DNA of 64,000 nt from Methanomicrobia archaeon JdFR-19 (GTDB taxonomy: Archaea > Halobacteriota > Methanosarcinia > DSM-18856 > Methermicoccaceae), in assembly GCA_002010075.1 (NCBI GenBank), contig MTMG01000016.1, positions 62,137-126,136 of the forward strand, given 5' to 3'. This document shows positions 19,170 to 28,410 of the stretch, in pieces. The notes under the pieces were generated by a model that worked only from the letters and a program-made list of their open reading frames with translations, ran no database searches and was not told where the DNA came from. Each line of letters opens with the position of its first letter. The first letter of the stretch is position 1. The position numbers were made by a program, and so were the translations under genes.

Positions 19170-20233
19170 CTAGAACTGAAAATAATAACAAAAAATCATA
19201 TATTGTGATTCCTGAACTACTAAAAATCATAACTAATCCTAAATTAGCAAATACATTTTGCTATCATACATTTAATCATTTTGCAAATCATCTGGCGGAT
19301 ATATTTGATGGGGATGAAAGCACACTTCTAACCGCAGAATTTAATGTTGTAAAAAGCATTGAAAAGCCAGATTCCAATAACTGGATAAAATACGGCCTTT
19401 ATAAAATAAATGTGGAAGAAAATAAAATTTATTTTGAAAGATCCATCTTAAGCAATATAATACAATTGATATATGAAGATAAAGGAAATACATTTAGCAT
19501 TTATGTAAATAAAAAATATTACAATCTTATACGTTTTACCTTGGGGGGAGGATTATTTCCACCCGGACTAATACTACAAAATATTGTCACAACTAAATTA
19601 CTTGAAAGAGGTTATGCTCCAGTTCATTGTGCGTGTATATCTAAAAATGGTGTTTCAGTACTTTTACCTGCTCCACCAGATACTGGTAAGTCTACAACAA
19701 TGATGCTGGCTATGAAAAAAGGATATAGTTTTGTTTCTGAAGAGGTTGCTGTAGTAGATTCCAATTTGAATGTTTTTTCTTGTCCATTGACAACATCGTA
19801 TGCAAAATATTTAAAATCGTATAAAAACAGGTTACATAGTTTTCTTGCTGAAAAAATACCTATCTTTCCGTTTTATACTAAGCAACCACTCTCTGAGATA
19901 GTAAATTTCCTGAAAGATATTAAAATTGAAAAAAAATCTAAAATTGGTTATATAATGCTACTTGAGAGAGGCGAAACTAAAGTGGAAGAAGTTGATAAAG
20001 ATTTACTATTACATAAGATTTTGTCTATGAATCGAGCAGAATTTCCGTATTGTCATGACCCCTTATTAAATGCATATTCATATTTCAATTCAGATTTTGA
20101 TTTATATAAAATAATGAATGAAGAACGGAAAATACTTAAAGAAGTTGTCGAAATTTCCAACTGTTATATTATAAAATCAAAAAATCCAAAAGAATATATA
20201 AATTTGATTGATAGTATAATTAGAAAATTATGA
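19166..20233 (+). CDS. HPr kinase/PEPCK-like P-loop protein
   Basis: The protein has 355 residues. The P loop LPAPPDTGKSTTMMLAMKKG near residue 170 and SEEVAVVDSN some 20 residues later resemble the HprK/PEPCK nucleotide site. The N-terminal 160 residues show no family I recognise. Similar HprK-like proteins occur in bacterial and archaeal capsule or modified-peptide loci. A PTS role is unlikely here because no HPr or PTS gene is seen. It may phosphorylate a sugar or a protein. It is AT-rich and coupled to both neighbours by ATGA overlaps. Confidence 0.7.
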   Translation: MTRTENNNKKSYIVIPELLKIITNPKLANTFCYHTFNHFANHLADIFDGDESTLLTAEFNVVKSIEKPDSNNWIKYGLYKINVEENKIYFERSILSNIIQLIYEDKGNTFSIYVNKKYYNLIRFTLGGGLFPPGLILQNIVTTKLLERGYAPVHCACISKNGVSVLLPAPPDTGKSTTMMLAMKKGYSFVSEEVAVVDSNLNVFSCPLTTSYAKYLKSYKNRLHSFLAEKIPIFPFYTKQPLSEIVNFLKDIKIEKKSKIGYIMLLERGETKVEEVDKDLLLHKILSMNRAEFPYCHDPLLNAYSYFNSDFDLYKIMNEERKILKEVVEISNCYIIKSKNPKEYINLIDSIIRKL

Positions 20234-21399
20234 AAGTCGTTTATCCTTTAACGGTTAGCTGGGGTGGAATACCCCATTACACGGCTGAATTAGCTAATGC
20301 TGTATCTAGTTATGTTGATGTAGTTGTTCTAAAGCCAAAGGATGAAAATGATAGAATTTTTAATAAAAATGTACAAATAATACATGCCTTCAAGCCAATA
20401 ACATTTTCACGTGGAAATCTTCTAAGAGCATTTACATTAGGGAATATTAGTAATTTTGCATCATATAGGAATATTTACAGAGTGTTAAAAGATTTGAATC
20501 CAGATATAGTTCATTTTACAGAGGTATATCCGTATTCTGCATTTTTTACACGATTGTACGATATTGACAAGAATTACCCTGTGATATGCACGTTCCATGC
20601 AACATTCGAATCATTCTTATTTTCCCCAAGACGGTATGGTCTAACCAAGGCCATAGTTTTCTCTATTGCCGAGTTATGTAAAAGATCCATAGATCCAAAG
20701 AAAATAATCGTTCATACAGAGAATGATAAGAAAACACTTATCAGCAGGGGTGTTGTCCCAAGCAAAATAGAAGTAATACCACATGGAGCTTATTCATTCT
20801 TTAAGAACTTTGCTAAAGTTAATGAAATCTATGATGGAGAGAAAGTAGTGCTGTTCTTTGGTTACGTACAAGAAAATAAGGGGTTAGAATATCTGTTAAA
20901 AGCGATGAAAATTGTTATGGAAGATATAAAAGATGTTAAGTTAGTAATAGCTGGCGAAGGTGATATGGAGAGATATAATACGCTAATTGGCAAATTAGAT
21001 GGATCGAGATTGGAAATTTATAACGAGTTCATATCGAATGAATTAGCAGCCCAACTTTTTCAACGTGCAAGTGTTGTAATCTTGCCCTATATCCACCACA
21101 AAGGTCACAGTGGAGTTTTGACAATAGCTTTGTCGTTTGGAAAGCCTGTAGTTATTACAGACGCCGGGGATTTACCGAGCGTGATTGAGAATCGCATGGA
21201 AGGTTTCATTGTACCAACAAAAGATTCAAAAGCTCTTGCAGATGCGATAGTTAAAATCTTAGGAGACAACAAATTAAGGAAGAATATGTCAAAAAATGCA
21301 CTTAGAAAAGCAGAGAAGTTGTCATGGAATAATATTGCGAAGATGCATATGGAGGTTTACAATGAAGTAACAAAGAGGTTCTCTTATGATGATACCTGA
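20230..21399 (+). CDS. GT4-family glycosyltransferase
   Basis: The protein has 389 residues. It begins with the N-terminal acceptor domain (PLTVSWGGIPHYTAELANAV), and the C-terminal domain has VLFFGYVQENKGLEYLLKAM, LVIAGEGD and GHSGVLTIALSFGKPVV. The first Glu of EX7E is replaced by Ser (SGVLTIAL), as in several active GT4 enzymes. It is cytoplasmic and adds a sugar in the island's glycan. It starts inside the ATGA of the kinase-like gene and overlaps the next gene by 14 bases. The stop is TGA. Confidence 0.86.
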   Translation: MKVVYPLTVSWGGIPHYTAELANAVSSYVDVVVLKPKDENDRIFNKNVQIIHAFKPITFSRGNLLRAFTLGNISNFASYRNIYRVLKDLNPDIVHFTEVYPYSAFFTRLYDIDKNYPVICTFHATFESFLFSPRRYGLTKAIVFSIAELCKRSIDPKKIIVHTENDKKTLISRGVVPSKIEVIPHGAYSFFKNFAKVNEIYDGEKVVLFFGYVQENKGLEYLLKAMKIVMEDIKDVKLVIAGEGDMERYNTLIGKLDGSRLEIYNEFISNELAAQLFQRASVVILPYIHHKGHSGVLTIALSFGKPVVITDAGDLPSVIENRMEGFIVPTKDSKALADAIVKILGDNKLRKNMSKNALRKAEKLSWNNIAKMHMEVYNEVTKRFSYDDT

Positions 21400-23443
21400 T
21401 ATGCTTAAATTAAATGATTGGCAAATGAGGAGGTTTACTTTATTTGTTCTATCTATTTTAATAGCATACGATGGTATAATTTTCACAGACAAATTCCTGC
21501 TTAAAATCCCCTTCCTACCGCAGTTGCTAGGCTTTATTATTCTTACGTTTATACCCGGGTTTATAATCCTTAGAATATTAAAAATTCACAACCTTGATCG
21601 TATTCTTAACATTCTCTTAGTTGTTGGATTGAGCATGGCTTTTAGCACTTTTTTGGGATTTTTCTTAAATGAAATAGCTTTAGTATTAAATTTTGTACCA
21701 ATCTCTTTTATCTCTCTTTTTATAACATATAACTCAGTTTTGTTCATATTATTGGTTGTCTGTTATTTTAGAGATAGTAATCTGAATATCATAAATGATG
21801 ACAAAAACATGGAGATAAATCTTTTACAGATTAATTTGTTGGTTACAATACCCACTTTAAGCGTGTTGGGAACATATCTCTTAAACTACTATAATGTAAA
21901 TTATGTGAATATTTTGCTTATCATTATAATTTCACTGATACCATTTTTGTACAAATTTAAAGAATTGCATGTTATATTGATTTGGATATCAGCAATTTCA
22001 ATTCTTTTTAGCACTCAACTAGTATCTAACTATTTATGGTCTTGGGATATACATTTTCAATATTATGTTGCAAATTTAATAAAAGAGAGCGGTTATTGGG
22101 AATCTGATTTACCTTATGGGGTTAATTCACTTTTAGTGATTGTACTCTTGGCTCCGATTTATTCCATTTTGCTTGATTTAGATTTAGTATGGATATATAA
22201 AATAATATATCCATTTTTCTTTTCATTGGTACCAATTGGGATATATTACTTAGCTAAAATGCAATTCAATGATGATAAAATAGCGTTTTTTTCACCATTT
22301 GTTTTTATGTTTTACTACGGGTTCTTTAAAGACATGATCGATAAACAATATATAGCTGAAGTCTTTTTGATTTTAGCATTAATATTAATGTTCAAGGAAA
22401 ACATAAGAATGAAAAATGTATTGGTGGTTCTTTTTTTGTTCATGTTGCCCTTATCGCATTATGGCGTAAGTTATCTTTTTTTACTTTCGTTAGTTTTTGC
22501 AGTATTTGTTATTTATATGTTTAAACTTAAGGATAACATGTCTGTATTAATACCAGTACTACTTTTTGTTCTTATTACCAGTTGGTATTCTTATACATCG
22601 GCGAGTTATACCTTTAACGAAATAGTTGGTATAGGGTATTACGCTATAGGAAATCTGTACAATTTATTTAATCCCGAAGTACGTTCAGGTATGAGTTATC
22701 TAACGCTACAAACACCTAGTCTATTGTGGGATGTATATAAAGGCATTTACATAGCTCTTTTATCGTTTATCTCGTATGGAATCATAAAATTGATTCTATC
22801 TTATTTAAAAAGAGAAATTATATGCAAAAACCATATCTTTGGGTTGATTGCAATAGCGTTTAGTTGTTTCTTGGTGTATCAAGCGTTTAAGACTCTGAGC
22901 TTGGCTATGGATAGAAGTTTGCAAATAACACTTATTCTCCTCTCTTCATTTGCATTTATTGGTTTTAAGTCCATTTTTGAATTAGTTAATAGAGTATCTT
23001 TTAAAATAAAGTCTAAAACAGAACTAATGTCTAAATCTTTCTCATTATTTTTATGTATATTATTTCTCTTTAGTTCTGGATTGGCTCATGAAGTGTCAGG
23101 GGACTCTGTACCATATGCTATTGACTTAAATAAGGATCCAAAATGGCACGTTTATGATTTGGCTGAGGTAGATGGTGTAAAATGGCTAAAAGAATATAGA
23201 ATCTATAATGTGTCAGTTATAAATCCTGCTCCATCCGTCAAGAGTAGAGATGGGACATTAGTAGCTGGATTTTTGTATAATCATATCATAAAAATATCTT
23301 TTAATACACAAAAGTTAATTGACTCTTATGCATTTCTTGGGAAAATTACGAAGGATGAAGTTAAATTTGCTCCACTATATCAAACGCTAGTTAAATCAAA
23401 TAAGATTTATGACAGTGGGGGAGCCGCAATATACGTAAATTAA
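21386..23443 (+). CDS. large polytopic membrane protein, DUF2206-like
   Basis: The protein has up to 685 residues with about 14-16 hydrophobic helices and a short extracellular C-terminal domain. The N terminus (LKLNDWQMRRFTLFVLSIL, then FIPGFIILRILKIHNLDRI) resembles archaeal DUF2206 proteins found in polysaccharide loci. A GT-C-like or polymerase role is possible but not shown. The start may be either of two close ATG codons (21386 or 21389). It is strongly AT-rich and ends the cotranscribed block with TAA. Confidence 0.78.
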   Translation: MMIPDMLKLNDWQMRRFTLFVLSILIAYDGIIFTDKFLLKIPFLPQLLGFIILTFIPGFIILRILKIHNLDRILNILLVVGLSMAFSTFLGFFLNEIALVLNFVPISFISLFITYNSVLFILLVVCYFRDSNLNIINDDKNMEINLLQINLLVTIPTLSVLGTYLLNYYNVNYVNILLIIIISLIPFLYKFKELHVILIWISAISILFSTQLVSNYLWSWDIHFQYYVANLIKESGYWESDLPYGVNSLLVIVLLAPIYSILLDLDLVWIYKIIYPFFFSLVPIGIYYLAKMQFNDDKIAFFSPFVFMFYYGFFKDMIDKQYIAEVFLILALILMFKENIRMKNVLVVLFLFMLPLSHYGVSYLFLLSLVFAVFVIYMFKLKDNMSVLIPVLLFVLITSWYSYTSASYTFNEIVGIGYYAIGNLYNLFNPEVRSGMSYLTLQTPSLLWDVYKGIYIALLSFISYGIIKLILSYLKREIICKNHIFGLIAIAFSCFLVYQAFKTLSLAMDRSLQITLILLSSFAFIGFKSIFELVNRVSFKIKSKTELMSKSFSLFLCILFLFSSGLAHEVSGDSVPYAIDLNKDPKWHVYDLAEVDGVKWLKEYRIYNVSVINPAPSVKSRDGTLVAGFLYNHIIKISFNTQKLIDSYAFLGKITKDEVKFAPLYQTLVKSNKIYDSGGAAIYVN

Positions 23444-23479
23444 AAGGTAAACAGCATTTAGAGTCAATGTCAGTTTTAT

Positions 23480-24736
23480 TTATATTAATTTTTTATGGAA
23501 AAAGATAAAAGCAGTTACAATAAGATTGGCCAAAACCCAGGCAAATCCAATTCCAATAATTCCATACTCTAACATCATCAAATATCCCCCTACCAATGTT
23601 AATATCGATATACCTCCATAAACTAAGATTATCGACTTAACTTTCTTCTGAATACGTTTGACATAAGCATAAATTGTATTTACGGAGAACGGAACTGCCC
23701 CAAGCACAAGAACCCTCAAAATATCAAAACTTTCTTCAGCATATTTTTCACCGAATATCCATAGTATATGGTCTCCTAAGATGAAGATAGTTGGTATACT
23801 AATTCCAATCAAAACAAAAGTAAACTTCATAGCTTTCCTTATATTCCACTCAAGTTTCTCGTATTCATAGGAACCTTCAGCAAGCAACGATGTTGAAACA
23901 GCGCCAGGAATAATAACCAATAAGTTAGAAACTGACCACGCTATAAAAAAGTAAGCGTTTTGTTCAGCTCCTAAAACGTTTAAAACCATTATCGGGAGAA
24001 TAACGTTCGGCAAGAATTGAAAAACTCCGGCGATGTAATTCCCCAAAGAATAGTGAAAGATTTCGTTAATAACATCTTTTTTTACTGTTGGAATTGGTTT
24101 ATATGTTATAATCTTTGAAATTAAGAAAATTCCAATCAGAAAAGCTAGAAGTGAGGTTAAGCCGTAAGACAAGTAAATCCCCAAAGCTCCAAAAATCGTT
24201 AAGAAAGGCACAACTCCGATTCTAGCAAACGTTACAACCATCAGGATAAATGAATATTCCGCTTTTCTAAATCCAGCAAATATGCCCCTACTTTGTAAAG
24301 ATGCTAAAGGTATTATGGAGGTATATAGGAGAAATAGAAAAAGAAGTGTTTTCTTTTCCATTATCATGCTTAAAGAAGGGGCCCATATACTTATTCCTGC
24401 AACAAATATCGATGCTAAAGAAAGAGATGTGATAAAAGAAATTGTAAGGCAAGTATTTATAAATTCCATTTTATCTTTTCTTTCAGGTATAAATCTGACC
24501 AGCGAAATATCAAATCCAAGTAATGAGAGTATTAAAATAAAATTCATGGCGGAGATTATAGCCGATGCCAATCCAACCTCTTCAGCAGGATAAAACCTCG
24601 CAACGATAAGCCAGAAAAAGAATCCTGAGCCAGCAGACGTTATTGAAGATAGCATTAAAAAGTAAGCATTCTTGAATAAAGGGTCGCTTAAGTGGTTCCG
24701 CAAGTCATCTCTGTTCTTTGGTTTCCAGATTCTCAT
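23480..24736 (-). CDS. polysaccharide flippase / Wzx-like membrane protein
   Basis: The protein has 418 residues with about 12 hydrophobic helices, starting near residue 25 (YFLMLSSITSAGSGFFFWLI) and followed by YPAEEVGLASAIISAMNFI, typical of Wzx/MVF-type exporters. It flips lipid-linked oligosaccharide to the outside. It is convergent with the DUF2206-like gene across only 36 bases, which include a T-rich stretch suitable for termination. The stop is TAA. Confidence 0.87.
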   Translation of the reverse strand: MRIWKPKNRDDLRNHLSDPLFKNAYFLMLSSITSAGSGFFFWLIVARFYPAEEVGLASAIISAMNFILILSLLGFDISLVRFIPERKDKMEFINTCLTISFITSLSLASIFVAGISIWAPSLSMIMEKKTLLFLFLLYTSIIPLASLQSRGIFAGFRKAEYSFILMVVTFARIGVVPFLTIFGALGIYLSYGLTSLLAFLIGIFLISKIITYKPIPTVKKDVINEIFHYSLGNYIAGVFQFLPNVILPIMVLNVLGAEQNAYFFIAWSVSNLLVIIPGAVSTSLLAEGSYEYEKLEWNIRKAMKFTFVLIGISIPTIFILGDHILWIFGEKYAEESFDILRVLVLGAVPFSVNTIYAYVKRIQKKVKSIILVYGGISILTLVGGYLMMLEYGIIGIGFAWVLANLIVTAFIFFHKKLI

Positions 24737-25111
24737 TCTCTTAACCTCTTGATTTTTATGGTTTTTAATTTATTCCAGAGTAGCAATAGCCTACCCGCCC
24801 TAATGACAAGTCACAGCGATAAGTAATGGTGATGCAATTAAGAATATTAGATTCTTACAAAGAGTTACTTTTTGAATAAATTTAAACATAATTATTCGAT
24901 TTCAAGAGGTGTTAATAAAATTGTCGAATTTATTGTCTAAACACATATAAAATAGCGCAAATCTTTCAGATACCCGAGTTCTCTAACATTTCCAAAACCT
25001 TTACTACTTACAATTATTTATTTTGGAATTGACCAAGCACCACAAATTATTGAATGTAAAGTTGAAAATATGCAGTACAAATAAATATCATTTAAATGAG
25101 GAGTTATTGAA
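24737..25111. other. AT-rich intergenic region without a recognised gene
   Basis: I see no convincing coding frame in these 375 bases on either strand, with or without TAG read as sense. It should hold the promoter of the minus-strand flippase and that of the plus-strand methyltransferase. AT-only boxes occur (for example TAAATTTAAA near 24881) and a GAGGAG ribosome binding site lies about 10 bases before the ATG at 25112. Confidence 0.5.
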
Positions 25112-25603
25112 ATGAAAGAGAAAATTGTTCTCGACATCGGGTGTGGAGAAAACAAACTCGAGGGGGCTATTGGCATAGATATTCATAGAACCAAAGATGT
25201 TGACATCATTGCTGATGCCCGTTATTTGCCCTTCAAGGAAGAAGTTTTCGACCATATTTATTCTTCACATCTATTGGAGCACTTTAGTCATCGTGAAGTT
25301 AAAGATGTTTTAGAAGAATGGGTCAGAGTCTTAAAAAAAGCGGGGACGATTGAGATAAAAGTGCCTTGGTTAAGGATGAGAGCATTAATATTCTTTTTAA
25401 GACCGACATGGGAAAACATAGTACACATTTACGGTGGGCAGGAACACGAAGGAAACTACCATAAATGTGGCTTTTCGTATCGCCTTCTTAAAAAGTTATT
25501 GGAAGAGTGTGGAATTAAGAACATTAAGCGTGTAATTAAGGGTTATAAAGGTATACTGTTTATTCCTGACTGTTTACATGTTAAGGGCGTGAAAAAATCT
25601 TAA
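25112..25603 (+). CDS. small class I SAM-dependent methyltransferase
   Basis: The protein has 163 residues. Motif I is VLDIGCGENKLEGAIGIDIH, with ADARYLPFKEEVFDHIYSSH and LEWVRVLKKAGTIEIKVPW-type elements after it, the compact fold of glycan-locus methyltransferases. A GAGGAG site precedes the ATG. It is alone on its strand between the flippase and the WbpA-like gene. The stop is TAA; the following 168 bases hold nothing recognised. Substrate unknown. Confidence 0.82.
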   Translation: MKEKIVLDIGCGENKLEGAIGIDIHRTKDVDIIADARYLPFKEEVFDHIYSSHLLEHFSHREVKDVLEEWVRVLKKAGTIEIKVPWLRMRALIFFLRPTWENIVHIYGGQEHEGNYHKCGFSYRLLKKLLEECGIKNIKRVIKGYKGILFIPDCLHVKGVKKS

Positions 25604-25771
25604 TCTCCGTATAAGTACACAAATAGCTCAAAACTATCGTAACTACCGCAGTCCACTGTAAACTCCAACAACTTGCTTAATCTTCTTTATACCATAATTG
25701 ACACATAAACAACATTGAGATCGAAAGAAATCACTCCAAGGGCTAAAATCGACAGATCTTGAGCTTCAAAC

Positions 25772-26938
25772 TTATTTATTTAAAATCGTTCTTAACTCAA
25801 ATGTATCAAACACGATATCAGCATCCTTGGGTTCAATCCATCTAAAACCAAGCTCCTCAATCTTCTCCTTGTTGAACATTTCATCATAAACAAACACATT
25901 AAGTCCATTATTCATCAAGAGTTTTGCCAACACAATATTTCTACTATGATTCAGTTCTCTAACACCTTTCCGAAATGTGAGACCCTTGATACAAATCTTC
26001 ACCTCTTTTAATGGCTTATTGATTTTCTTGCACTCTAAAACTATTCTTTCAGCCCAATAATTCACCATCTCGTCATTTAACTCTCTTGCTGTCCTCAGCA
26101 GTCTGGCATAATTAAGTCTCTCCCTCTTTTCCATCTCCTTTATTAAAAACCACGGATAAACTGGAATGCAATGCCCACCAACTCCTGTCGATGGTAAATG
26201 GACATGGCAATACTCATGGTTAGCATATTTTCTTGCCTCATGAAAATCGATACCAAGTTCATTTGCGAGCTTGAAAAGCTCACTCGCCAATGCAATATTC
26301 ACATCTCGATAACAACCCTCCATTATTTTAATGAACTCTGCAACCCTTGCAGATGAGACTAAATGTAAGTTAGGAATGAACTTCTTGTATATCTCAAAAG
26401 CCTTAATTCCACTTTGTTCATCAACACCTCCCACCACTTTGGGAAACTCCTTCAAACGTGATATGCTGTATCCTGTCATTATCCTTTCTGGGGAATGGGC
26501 TAAATAGTATTCACCCAGTTTTAATCCACTCTCCTCCTCAAGCCATTTTCTAACCAAATTCTCGGTGGTCCCGGGGGGTACAGTGGTCTCCACCACCACC
26601 ACTGCTCCCTTTTTCATAACCCTTCCAACTGAACGCACCGCATCTTCGAAAATTGATGTGTCTGGTGTATGGTTATCATCGAGCAAGAGGGGGACGATGA
26701 TTATGAATGCATCACACTCAGATGCATCGTCGTAAGATGTTGTAGCTTTCAGTCTATTTCCACCATGTGCACGAACGAGTTCTGAAAGATGAGGCTCTTC
26801 TGGAATTGGATTCTCACCTCTGTTTATCATTTTCACCTTTTTCTCGTCCACATCTACACCAACAACCTCCAATCCCGCATCTGCTGCAACAGCTGCAATC
26901 GGCAGTCCAACCCTTCCAAGCCCAACAACAGATATCAT
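25772..26938 (-). CDS. UDP-N-acetyl-hexosamine 6-dehydrogenase (WecC/WbpA family)
   Basis: The protein is about 388 residues. The Rossmann motif VVGLGRVGLPIAAVAADAG is at the N terminus, the catalytic Cys is in GVGGHCIPVYPWFL, and the C-terminal UDP-binding domain has GLTFRKGVRELNHSRN. It oxidises UDP-GlcNAc or UDP-ManNAc to the uronic acid with two NAD+. With the WbpD, WbpB and WbpE-like genes just upstream, WbpA is the better analogue. The ATG at 26938 forms ATGA with the read-through stop of the acyltransferase gene. The stop is TAA. Confidence 0.9.
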   Translation of the reverse strand: MISVVGLGRVGLPIAAVAADAGLEVVGVDVDEKKVKMINRGENPIPEEPHLSELVRAHGGNRLKATTSYDDASECDAFIIIVPLLLDDNHTPDTSIFEDAVRSVGRVMKKGAVVVVETTVPPGTTENLVRKWLEEESGLKLGEYYLAHSPERIMTGYSISRLKEFPKVVGGVDEQSGIKAFEIYKKFIPNLHLVSSARVAEFIKIMEGCYRDVNIALASELFKLANELGIDFHEARKYANHEYCHVHLPSTGVGGHCIPVYPWFLIKEMEKRERLNYARLLRTARELNDEMVNYWAERIVLECKKINKPLKEVKICIKGLTFRKGVRELNHSRNIVLAKLLMNNGLNVFVYDEMFNKEKIEELGFRWIEPKDADIVFDTFELRTILNK

Positions 26939-27507
26939 GTCTTCGATATTCTCACCTCCTACCCGCATACACCACATCTATACCATACTCCATTATCTTC
27001 TTTTACTCTCTCTTTTAGAGGATGTCCACAGTAGCATACAAAACCTTTCAATCTGGCTGGATTGCCATATACGAGACCATGGGGTGGAACATTTGAAGTC
27101 ACAACCGCACCAGCCCCCACCATTGCATACTCTCCAATCTCAATACCACATAGTACGGTAGCGTTTGCCCCAATGCTCGCTCCCTTCTTCACAAGTGTTT
27201 CACACTTTCTCGTCTCATCCCAAAGAAATGCTCTTGGATACAGGTCGTTGGTGAACGTCACAGAAGGTCCTATGAACACATCATCCTCGATCGTGACACC
27301 GCTGTACACAGATACAAAGTTCTGAATCTTCACTCTGTCTCCTATTCTAACACCTTTGTCTATGTAAACACCTTTTCCGATGTTACACTCTTTTCCCACA
27401 ACAGCTTTCTCTCTTATGTGGACGAAGTGCCATATTTTTGTCCCTTCTCCCACTTCCCCTTCAACAATTGCCGTGTGATGTATGAATCCCCTCAAATTTT
27501 TTTCCAT
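26935..27507 (-). CDS. WbpD-like sugar-nucleotide N-acetyltransferase with in-frame TAG
   Basis: The protein is a left-handed beta-helix (LbH) acyltransferase of 190 residues when TAG codon 183 (26961-26959) is read through, ending at TGA 26937-26935 exactly within the ATGA of the next gene. Hexapeptide repeats include GKECNIGKGVYIDKGVRIGD and GPSVTFTNDLYPRAF. The C terminus carries CYCGHP and CGVCG, a possible zinc site. It should acetylate the 3-amino group of UDP-GlcNAc3NA. If TAG were a stop, only the last seven residues would be lost. It overlaps the WbpB-like gene by 47 bases. Confidence 0.85.
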
Positions 27508-28408
27508 TCTTTATCTCCTCTGCTATTTTGATATTCTGTGCGCCATCTTCAAAAGAGACGGGAAATTCCCCTTTGCCATTAATAGCATTCACAAAACTTC
27601 TCAATTCCTCTTTCAAAGGCTCAACCCTTCCGATAAGAACTTTTTCAATGAGATTTTCCTGTCTATACACAGCGTTTATCTGTTCGTATCTTTTTGGGTA
27701 TCTATATATATAGAGTTCATGAGACATTAGGTCTCCCTCTAACGTGTATCCTTCATCTTCCACATATATGAAGCGGATTTTCTTACATGCAACTCTGCTT
27801 GCGGACATAGATACAATACAATGGTTGAATGTGGATAGAACGCACGCAACATCCTCTGCATATATTGAGTAGAGCGTGTATTCTTTTTCTTTTAAAAGGG
27901 AGTTCCATACTATGTCGATATCATGTATCATCAGGTCGACCACCACATCCACATCTGTTATCCGGGACGATGTTGGGTTATGTCTTTTGATGCTTATCAG
28001 CTTTGGAGAGTGTATAAGTCTTTTAATTTCCTGTACAACTGGGTTGAATCTCTCAATATGTCCAACACCAGTTATCACATCTGAATTACTGGCTAATTCA
28101 CACAGTTCAAGAGCTTCAACATAAGTCGATGCCAGAGGCTTCTCCACAAGACAGTGAACACCTTTCTCAATTGCCTCTTTAGCTATTTCAGTGTGAAACT
28201 TTGTTGGGGCACACACACTCACAAAATCCACATTATTCAAGAGCTGTGGGAGGGATGCCGTACATTGAGCATCGTATTGCTCCATGACTTCCTTCATTGC
28301 CTCCTCATCTGGGTCGTATACCCACACCTCATCCACTCCTTTAATCTCTGTATACACTCTTACATGGTTTTTTCCCATCACTCCCACACCAATAACTCCC
28401 GCCTTCAT
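27461..28408 (-). CDS. Gfo/Idh/MocA dehydrogenase, WbpB-like
   Basis: The protein is about 315 residues. The NAD-binding motif GVIGVGVMGKNHVRVY is at the N terminus, the catalytic Lys motif is CLVEKPLAST near residue 95, and HDID near residue 170 supplies the usual His/Asp residues. It should oxidise C3 of UDP-GlcNAcA, giving the 3-keto sugar for the WbpE-like aminotransferase. ATG at 28408 is preferred to the TTG at 28414. It is two bases after the read-through stop of the aminotransferase gene. The stop is TGA. Confidence 0.88.
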   Translation of the reverse strand: MKAGVIGVGVMGKNHVRVYTEIKGVDEVWVYDPDEEAMKEVMEQYDAQCTASLPQLLNNVDFVSVCAPTKFHTEIAKEAIEKGVHCLVEKPLASTYVEALELCELASNSDVITGVGHIERFNPVVQEIKRLIHSPKLISIKRHNPTSSRITDVDVVVDLMIHDIDIVWNSLLKEKEYTLYSIYAEDVACVLSTFNHCIVSMSASRVACKKIRFIYVEDEGYTLEGDLMSHELYIYRYPKRYEQINAVYRQENLIEKVLIGRVEPLKEELRSFVNAINGKGEFPVSFEDGAQNIKIAEEIKNGKKFEGIHTSHGNC

Positions 28409-28410
28409 TT

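Noticed and set aside
19166-20233. A PTS regulatory HPr kinase
   Set aside because: Only the nucleotide site matches; no HPr or other PTS gene is in the window and archaeal methanogens generally lack this system.
25604-25771. Possible transposon or gene remnant in the gap
   Set aside because: No inverted repeats or convincing coding frame were seen.
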